Of a stretch of 8,182 bases of DNA, positions 1 through 4,967 are shown piece after piece (positions within the stretch are counted from its first letter, which is position 1; the number at the start of each line of letters is the position of its first letter). The notes under the pieces were generated by a model. It did not search any database. It had not been told where the DNA came from and was given only the letters and a program-made list of their open reading frames with translations. This DNA is from Symbiobacteriaceae bacterium. Lineage in GTDB: Bacteria; Bacillota; JAAYKD01; WRDA01. Made by a program: the position numbers and the translations under genes. The stretch spans positions 1 to 8,182 of the forward strand of contig WRDA01000057.1 in the NCBI GenBank assembly GCA_009783675.1. Reading direction: 5' to 3'.

Positions 1-1034
1 CGGTGTGCATTCATCAACCCATTAGCCAGGACCATCGAGGCTATACCCCTTCCGGTCAGGATGTTGGCGTCGCTCCCTCCCCCGGTCGGTACCAGTTTCG
101 GTTGTCGTCCGATTTTATGAGAAGCAGCCTGTGCCAGTTTCACGATCATTGCCGACTCATCCAGACAATAGCTGGGATAGCTCTCCTCCACTGTCACTTC
201 GACAGCGGCACCATGAGTATCAGCAGCTTCCTGACATGCCTTGACCATTTTATCCACTTGGTCTGTTAGCTTTGCTCCCTGTAAACTCCTGGCTTCACAG
301 CGAATCTCGACTCTGTCCGGAACAATATTAGTCGCCGAACCTCCATTGATGATGCCTACATTCGCTGTAGTTTCCTGGTCTATGCGCCCCAGTTCCATCC
401 TGGTCAATGCATGAGCAGCAACTACAATGGCATTGAGGCCTTTTTCAGGTTCGAGACCCGCATGAGCCGCTCTACCGTTGAAAACAACTGTAATTTTAGC
501 TTGGCTGGGAGCCTGGACGACCAAGTTACCAACTTCCCCGCCACCATCGAGAAAAAAGGCGTAATCGGCCTGTGAGCGGGTTGCATCGAAGTTTTTAGCC
601 CCGAAGAGACCACCCTCTTCACTGACAGTAAAGAGAATCTCCAAAGGAGCATGAGGTAACTTCTCCTCCTGCAAGCAGCGTAGGGCTTCCAGAATCTGAA
701 CAACCCCAGCCAGGTCATCAGCAGCCAGGATGGTCGTACCGTCAGATATTACCCGGTCTATGAGGACTTGAGGCTTAATACCAAATCCAGGAAAGACACG
801 ATCCATATGAGCACAGAACATGACAGTCGGCCCTGGCAGATTGCCAGGAATTTTTAGAAACAGGTTTCCTGTATTACCCCCTATTGCCTCACCAGCCTGG
901 TCTTCGTCCGGGGCATAACCCATCTGAGTCAGTTTATCGACTAAAGCATCGGCGATCAGTCGCTCCTGTCTTGGAGCACTATCGATCCTGACCAGTGTAA
1001 GAAACTCCTCAAGCATCCTCTCCAGGTTAACCAT
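1..1034 (-). CDS. PepT-like M20 family metallopeptidase (C-terminus cut by window edge)
   Basis: Probable zinc-dependent cytoplasmic exopeptidase of the M20 family, closest in pattern to the PepT-like (tripeptidase-like) group. The 344 visible residues show the two-zinc active site: AHMD at 75-78 (ligand H76, catalytic D78), bridging D106 in LAADDLAG, SEEGG at 138-142 (catalytic E139, ligand E140), D163 in FLDGG, and H344 in NGLMNAH, which matches the last zinc ligand and is the final complete residue in the window. The dimerisation domain carries GRAAHAG at 187-193. The ATG at 1034 is preceded by AAAGGA with about nine bases of spacing, so the start is well supported. Perhaps 20-30 C-terminal residues are missing, judged from the family's usual length of about 370. 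It lies 124 bases downstream of cca on the same strand, and I see no clear terminator between them. The exact peptide substrate cannot be read from the sequence; a carboxypeptidase G2-like specificity is possible. Confidence 0.9.
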   Translation of the reverse strand, partial: MVNLERMLEEFLTLVRIDSAPRQERLIADALVDKLTQMGYAPDEDQAGEAIGGNTGNLFLKIPGNLPGPTVMFCAHMDRVFPGFGIKPQVLIDRVISDGTTILAADDLAGVVQILEALRCLQEEKLPHAPLEILFTVSEEGGLFGAKNFDATRSQADYAFFLDGGGEVGNLVVQAPSQAKITVVFNGRAAHAGLEPEKGLNAIVVAAHALTRMELGRIDQETTANVGIINGGSATNIVPDRVEIRCEARSLQGAKLTDQVDKMVKACQEAADTHGAAVEVTVEESYPSYCLDESAMIVKLAQAASHKIGRQPKLVPTGGGSDANILTGRGIASMVLANGLMNAH

Positions 1035-1158
1035 AGTGACACATCCTTTCTATGCAACCCATTTCGCTGATAAATCAATCATCTCCTGCTCTGCCAGACG
1101 CTCCAATGCTCTGCAGGCTCTCCTACAGGAGACTTAAAAAAGGTTTACTTATAATCTG

Positions 1159-2463
1159 TCAGTGCAGATACTGGTTCACTGAGATTTCGTCCTGCCATTG
1201 CTGAATGGAAAGCATTTGTTGCATACGCAATTCCTGGTGCAACCTCTCACTAATCGCCTGCCCTTGGAGATACCCTGTGAGATCCGAACCCCGCAGATCG
1301 ATATCCTGAAGATAGAGGGGGATTCTACGCCAGGCTTCATCCAGAAGCTCTCTTTCTGCAGAGGATGCAGCCAGGTGTTCCTCCAGCCTCTCTGGTGACT
1401 TACCATAGCAATCTGCTTCCAGAAGCAAAGCCAGATTTTCCATAGCTAACCTCAACTCAGCCTTATTGCGCCAATTACTTGCTAAATGGATCAAAAAACT
1501 GGCTGCCGATTCGGGGTCTCGGATGCCTCTGGTCGTATGTCCTCGAATATAACTCTGAACCTCATGAGTTAGGCGATGGCTTAGTTTAAGCCTCTCAGCA
1601 GCCTGCAGGAAGAGTTGACAACTCTTCGTCTCATGAGCAGAATCAGCAACCCCCTTCCCTGCATCGTGAAAAGCGGCAGCCCAGGCCAGAGCCTGATTAT
1701 GAGGGGCCAGCCTGCTGACCTTTTCAACCACCATCAGGGTATGCTCCCAGGCATCAAGATGGTGATGTGAGTTTAGCTGTCCCTGCCCTGGGAGATGCTG
1801 CAGTTCCGGAAGTGTAAAGGCCAATAAACCATACTTTAAATATAGTCTCAAACCATCCGCCAGTACCCCATGCTCAATCAACTTAGCGATTTCCTGATTG
1901 ATGCGTTCCACCGGCAGAGAAAAGAGTTTTTCAGCTGATGCACATATCGCTTCCGCGGTCTGCCTCTCGATACTCAAACCCAGGCGTACTGCAAAGTTAA
2001 TCCCCCGCAGTAAACGCAAAGGATCTTCGCTAAAGCGCTGATATGGATCACCGACTGAACGGAGCAATCCCCTGGCTAAATCCTCTCTACCTCCAAAAGG
2101 ATCAATGATCTCACCCCTGGCAGTCATTGCTATAGCATTGATAGTGAAATCGCGTCGTGCTGCGTCTTCTGCGAAGCATGGGGCCTGCCATACTTCAGGT
2201 TTACCAGGAAGAGTGTATCTTTCACCCCGGAAAGTTGCCAGTTCGATGCCATCGATTCTCAGTACTTGAAATCTCTTCCCTGTTAACTCAATATGAGCCT
2301 CAGAAAATAATGCCTGCGATACTTCCGGTGATGCATTCGTCGCTAAATCGGCGTCTCGAGATGGCAATCCCAGTAAATAATCACGAACAAAGCCTCCAAC
2401 ATACAGAGCCTGATAACCCTGAGATTCCAAGCGTTGTATGATCATGGCGGCAGACAGCGGCAT
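1159..2463 (-). CDS. cca: CCA tRNA nucleotidyltransferase with HD domain
   Basis: Adds or repairs the 3' CCA end of tRNAs from CTP and ATP without a nucleic-acid template, in the cytoplasm. Numbering here is from the upstream ATG at 2481 (440 residues). The class II nucleotidyltransferase motifs occur in order: GGFVRDYLLG (29-38) with the metal-binding DAD (43-45), RRDFTINA (109-116), the DPFGGREDL segment (127-135), SEDPLRLLRG with RLG following (151-168), and PVERINQEI (190-198). A C-terminal HD domain follows, with H241, H247 and the HD pair H272-D273, as in HD-fused CCA enzymes with phosphohydrolase activity. I prefer the ATG at 2463 (434 residues) because it has AGGTGA seven bases upstream, whereas the ATG at 2481 has no visible Shine-Dalgarno. 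Those six extra residues precede any conserved motif. The gene is divergent from msrA. All catalytic motifs are intact. Whether it adds the full CCA or only part cannot be settled by reading alone. Confidence 0.95.
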   Translation of the reverse strand: MPLSAAMIIQRLESQGYQALYVGGFVRDYLLGLPSRDADLATNASPEVSQALFSEAHIELTGKRFQVLRIDGIELATFRGERYTLPGKPEVWQAPCFAEDAARRDFTINAIAMTARGEIIDPFGGREDLARGLLRSVGDPYQRFSEDPLRLLRGINFAVRLGLSIERQTAEAICASAEKLFSLPVERINQEIAKLIEHGVLADGLRLYLKYGLLAFTLPELQHLPGQGQLNSHHHLDAWEHTLMVVEKVSRLAPHNQALAWAAAFHDAGKGVADSAHETKSCQLFLQAAERLKLSHRLTHEVQSYIRGHTTRGIRDPESAASFLIHLASNWRNKAELRLAMENLALLLEADCYGKSPERLEEHLAASSAERELLDEAWRRIPLYLQDIDLRGSDLTGYLQGQAISERLHQELRMQQMLSIQQWQDEISVNQYLH

Positions 2464-2470
2464 GCTTACA

Positions 2471-2476
2471 TCACCT
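2471..2476 (-). promoter_or_regulatory. Ribosome binding site that decides the cca start
   Basis: The minus strand reads AGGTGA here, seven bases before the ATG at 2463. The alternative in-frame ATG at 2481 lies upstream of this site and is preceded by an A/T-rich stretch without a purine-rich box. This supports the shorter cca product. Confidence 0.6.
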
Positions 2477-2532
2477 GCCATTTAATGCTAGTTAAATACA
2501 GGAAGGACAATCAGCTCTTCTTCCAGAACGAA

Positions 2533-2560
2533 CTAATACCAAACTTTTAGGAGGGGTAAA
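2533..2560 (-). promoter_or_regulatory. Candidate promoter for cca
   Basis: On the minus strand a -35-like TTTACC (2555-2560) is followed after 16 bases by TATTAG (2533-2538), which carries a TGG just upstream like an extended -10 element. Each hexamer matches four of six consensus bases. Transcription would start near 2526, some 45-60 bases before the cca start. The -35 box overlaps the end of the msrA ribosome binding site on the other strand. The match is modest and was judged by eye. Confidence 0.3.
2549..2556 (+). promoter_or_regulatory. Strong ribosome binding site of msrA supporting a GTG start
   Basis: AGGAGGGG sits four to six bases before the GTG at 2561. It supports GTG initiation, since the next in-frame ATG (codon 16) lies inside the catalytic GCFWCM motif and cannot be the start. 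Confidence 0.8.
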
Positions 2561-3085
2561 GTGGCGTTAAATACAGCAACCTTTGCCGGGGGGTGCTTTT
2601 GGTGCATGGTCATGCCCTTCGACTGTTATGATGGTGTCCTCTGTGTAACCTCCGGATATTGCGGAGGAACAGAGGAGAACCCTTCGTATGATGAGGTGAA
2701 ATCCGGGCGAACAGGTCACCTGGAAGCAGTGAGCATCGTTTATGATGAGGATATAATACCGTACAGCCAGTTGCTGGAGATTTATTGGCAACAGATTGAT
2801 CCTACTGACGATGGAGGTCAGTTTGGTGATCGTGGCAAATCCTATCGCACAGCTGTTTTTTATCATGACATGATGCAAAGAGAAACTGCGTTAGCCTCCC
2901 TGGAAAGCCTTACTCATTCCGGAAGATTTTCCAAACCAATCGTAACGCAGATTCTTCCTGCCACCAGGTTCTATCCTGCTGAAGAGAAACACCAGGACTA
3001 TGCCAGGTTGCAACCCGAAAGCTATGAAGCTGACAGTGCTGTTCAGGAACGCAAGGCATATCTTAAACGCACCTGGTACTCTTAG
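2561..3085 (+). CDS. msrA: Peptide-methionine (S)-S-oxide reductase MsrA
   Basis: Reduces the S form of methionine sulfoxide in proteins and free methionine, protecting the cytoplasm from oxidative damage with thioredoxin-type reductants. The 174-residue product has the catalytic signature GGCFWCM at 10-16 with nucleophile C12, then SGYCGG (31-36), SGRTGHLEAV (48-57) with the conserved Glu of GHxEAV, the IDPTDDGGQFGDRG stretch (79-92), SYRTAVFYH (94-102), and FYPAEEKHQDY (137-147). This is the GCFWCM-type clade; it lacks the Cys-rich C-terminal tail seen in the E. coli enzyme. Other cysteines are C15, C22, C28 and C34, all N-terminal. The start is GTG with a strong AGGAGGGG site. The gene is divergent from cca and converges on the AAA ATPase gene, with the two stop codons overlapping. 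I found no convincing sigma-A promoter upstream by eye. Confidence 0.95.
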   Translation: MALNTATFAGGCFWCMVMPFDCYDGVLCVTSGYCGGTEENPSYDEVKSGRTGHLEAVSIVYDEDIIPYSQLLEIYWQQIDPTDDGGQFGDRGKSYRTAVFYHDMMQRETALASLESLTHSGRFSKPIVTQILPATRFYPAEEKHQDYARLQPESYEADSAVQERKAYLKRTWYS

Positions 3086-4575
3086 GCTAACAAGGCTCTG
3101 TCTTTAGCCCATTGTCTGAGGATTTCCACTTGCTCACGCATTGTCCTGGCTAAGGGGACAGTCTGCTGAATGCAGGTTTCTAGATCTCTCTGCTCCAAAG
3201 AGCGATTGTCGTCAAATGCATCCAACATCGCCGAGATGACCACTTGTTCCAGTTCCGAACCGCTGTAACCATCGGTCATTTCTCCAAGGGCCGGCAAATT
3301 GAACTCCGCTGGGTCCTTACGCCTCTTTCTTAAATGAATCCGTATTATCTCCTCTCTCTCAGAGAGGCTGGGAAGCTCTACAAAAAATATTTCGTCAAAA
3401 CGACCTTTACGCAGCAACTCAGGAGGCAATCTCTCGATAGCATTAGCAGTGGCGAAGACGAACACTGCTTCCTGCTTCTCCTGCATCCAGGTGAGAAAGG
3501 TACCAAATACTCTGGAGGATACTCCGGAGTCCCCGCTGCTTCCCGTTCCGGCGAAACCTTTTTCTATCTCATCGACCCAGAGAATGCAGGGAGCAATCGC
3601 TTCGGCGGTTGCTATCGCTTTGCGCATGTTCTCCTCTGACGATCCTACCAGTCCAGCATAAATGCGCCCCATATCCAGACGCAGAAGCGGTAACTGCCAT
3701 AATGATGACGCCGCTTTAGCACAGAGGCTTTTTCCACATCCCGGCATCCCGGTAACCAGAACTCCCTTGGGAGCTGGCAAGCCAAACTCCTTGGCTTCTT
3801 CCGTAAAGGAACGTGAACGTTTACGTAACCACTCCTTTAGAACTTCCAGTCCTCCAACCGAATCCATGCCGACATCCACCGGGAAGTACTCCAGGATTCC
3901 CGTCTTGCGAATGATCTGCCGCTTTTCCTCCAAAACCAGTTCGATATCTGATGCCGAGAGAATCCCGTCGGTGACTACGGCTTTGGCGAAGGAGTTCTCA
4001 ACCTCTTCCAGGGTAAGACCCTGACAAGCCTTAATGAGTCTTTCCTTCTCCGACTCATTCAAGTCCACCCGATACCCTTTTTCATCCTGACGAGCGATGA
4101 CCAGATTTAAGACGGCTTCGATTTCATGATAATCTGGTAGTTCAAAGTCAAACACTGTAATTAGTTTTTGTAACTCCAGCGGAATCTTAAGCAGAGGCGA
4201 AACGATGAGAATTGTCTTAAACTCGGTACGCATCTTCATGGTGAGGTTCTTTAATCGCCGGACTGTTACAGGATGATTCTCCAGAAAAGGATGCAAATCG
4301 AAGAAGCAAAAGACCGCTGGTTGAGGATAGCGTTCGACAAAATCCAGGGCAGCCATTGGCTCCAGCGTCCCTGGCACCATGTCGAAGCCCAGGCGTTTGA
4401 TACCTGAAGCTATATTCCAGGTATAGACTGTCTTCTGAATGACACTCTCTCTGGATATCTCAGCGAGGAGTTCGATAATCCGCGATTCCTCCCATGATGG
4501 CAGATAGAGTAAAGGATAGCGAGCTTTCAGCAATACTTCAAGCCTCTCCCTGTTCGTATTACGAGGTTGATTCAT
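3082..4575 (-). CDS. Ycf46-type AAA+ ATPase
   Basis: A two-part AAA+ protein of 497 residues. The N-terminal 220 residues form the divergent, nucleotide-site-free domain typical of Ycf46 proteins, with a conserved FFDLHPFL (91-98), a VRRLKNL segment (105-111), VSPLLKIPLELQ (125-136) and FDFELPDY (142-149). The C-terminal AAA domain has Walker A GMPGCGKS (276-283), Walker B ILWVDE (331-336), sensor 1 ATAN (375-378), RKGRFDE (389-395) with likely arginine-finger residues, and a GYSGSELEQ sensor 2 region (436-444). All ATPase motifs look intact. Homologues occur in chloroplast genomes, cyanobacteria and scattered other bacteria; the molecular role is poorly defined, though a cyanobacterial relative has been linked to photosynthesis and inorganic carbon use. 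Nothing nearby is photosynthetic. The ATG at 4575 follows AAGGAG with seven bases of spacing. The gene has its own likely promoter and appears monocistronic. Confidence 0.88.
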   Translation of the reverse strand: MNQPRNTNRERLEVLLKARYPLLYLPSWEESRIIELLAEISRESVIQKTVYTWNIASGIKRLGFDMVPGTLEPMAALDFVERYPQPAVFCFFDLHPFLENHPVTVRRLKNLTMKMRTEFKTILIVSPLLKIPLELQKLITVFDFELPDYHEIEAVLNLVIARQDEKGYRVDLNESEKERLIKACQGLTLEEVENSFAKAVVTDGILSASDIELVLEEKRQIIRKTGILEYFPVDVGMDSVGGLEVLKEWLRKRSRSFTEEAKEFGLPAPKGVLVTGMPGCGKSLCAKAASSLWQLPLLRLDMGRIYAGLVGSSEENMRKAIATAEAIAPCILWVDEIEKGFAGTGSSGDSGVSSRVFGTFLTWMQEKQEAVFVFATANAIERLPPELLRKGRFDEIFFVELPSLSEREEIIRIHLRKRRKDPAEFNLPALGEMTDGYSGSELEQVVISAMLDAFDDNRSLEQRDLETCIQQTVPLARTMREQVEILRQWAKDRALLA

Positions 4576-4630
4576 CGATTCACTCCTTAATGGTTCTATG
4601 CTCAGCGAGAGCAGGAATCACTCAATCGTG

Positions 4631-4657
4631 TCTTGAAGTATACCATATAAGACAAGA
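4631..4657. promoter_or_regulatory. Symmetric dyad over the ATPase promoter, candidate operator
   Basis: Two nested inverted pairs share one centre at 4644: TCTTG (4631-4635) with CAAGA (4653-4657), and TATA (4639-4642) with TATA (4646-4649), separated by three-base mismatched spacers. The 27-base element covers the predicted -10 box of the Ycf46-type ATPase gene and lies just upstream of the tautomerase ribosome binding site. This placement would suit a repressor that controls both divergent genes. No regulator gene is visible nearby. Confidence 0.35.
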
Positions 4658-4664
4658 ATGTAAA
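4637..4664 (-). promoter_or_regulatory. Predicted sigma-A promoter of the Ycf46-type ATPase gene
   Basis: The minus strand has TTTACA (4659-4664, five of six consensus bases), a 16-base spacer ending in TGG, and TATACT (4637-4642, five of six). The TGG gives an extended -10. Transcription would start near 4630, leaving a leader of about 55 bases before the ATG at 4575. This is the best promoter match in the window. Confidence 0.55.
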
Positions 4665-4670
4665 GGGAGG
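4662..4670 (+). promoter_or_regulatory. Ribosome binding site of the tautomerase gene
   Basis: AAAGGGAGG lies nine bases before the ATG at 4680 and fixes that start over the long upstream open frame, which overlaps the ATPase gene on the other strand. An ATG at 4672 is out of frame and is followed by a stop after five codons. Confidence 0.75.
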
Positions 4671-4679
4671 TATGCAGGT

Positions 4680-4916
4680 ATGCCGTTAATCACAGTTAAA
4701 ATGTGGCCCGGGCGTTCTGAAGAACAAAAAAAAGCAGCTGCGGAAGCAATTTTGCAAGCTGCTGTTCAAGCGATGGGAACTCCATCAACTGCTTTCACCA
4801 TCATCATCGAAGATATCCCCAAAGAAGAATGGGAAGAAACGGTGGTTAAACCTGAGATTGACCCTAAGGAGGAACTCGTTTACATCCGCCAGGGGGTCAG
4901 TGTCAAGAGTGCCTAG
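4680..4916 (+). CDS. 4-oxalocrotonate tautomerase family protein, PptA-like
   Basis: A 78-residue member of the tautomerase superfamily. These proteins fold as a beta-alpha-beta unit and use an N-terminal proline, exposed after removal of Met1, as a general base in keto-enol tautomerisation. The sequence starts Met-Pro-Leu-Ile, so the catalytic proline is present. PGRSEEQK follows (10-17), which puts an arginine at position 11 of the mature protein as in 4-oxalocrotonate tautomerase. The second active-site arginine of that enzyme (R39) has no obvious counterpart; the matching strand reads TAFTIIIEDIPKEEW (37-51). The length and the IP-x-E-x-W pattern with a longer C-terminal tail (EIDPKEELVYIRQG) resemble E. 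coli PptA (YdcE) more than the 62-residue catabolic enzyme. No aromatic degradation genes are nearby, so the substrate is unknown. The start at 4680 is fixed by the required Pro-1 and by AAAGGGAGG upstream. The gene converges on the MetH-like gene with a 51-base gap. Confidence 0.85.
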   Translation: MPLITVKMWPGRSEEQKKAAAEAILQAAVQAMGTPSTAFTIIIEDIPKEEWEETVVKPEIDPKEELVYIRQGVSVKSA

Positions 4917-4967
4917 GAGACAAACATGAATTACCTTCATCCTGAATGATGATAGGTATACAGGCTA

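Noticed and set aside
1119..1132. Palindrome TCTCCT-AC-AGGAGA between cca and the peptidase gene as a terminator
   Set aside because: The stem is short with a two-base loop. On the minus strand no T run follows it; the T-rich stretch (TTTTTT) lies on the upstream side instead.
3662..4024. 120-codon plus-strand open frame inside the ATPase gene
   Set aside because: It is opposite the conserved AAA domain, has low-complexity Ser/Arg/Pro composition and shows no domain or ribosome binding site.
4494..4679. Upstream extension of the tautomerase reading frame to an ATG at 4494
   Set aside because: It overlaps the start of the ATPase gene on the other strand and would bury the catalytic proline inside the protein. 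The ATG at 4680 has a strong ribosome binding site and yields Pro-1.
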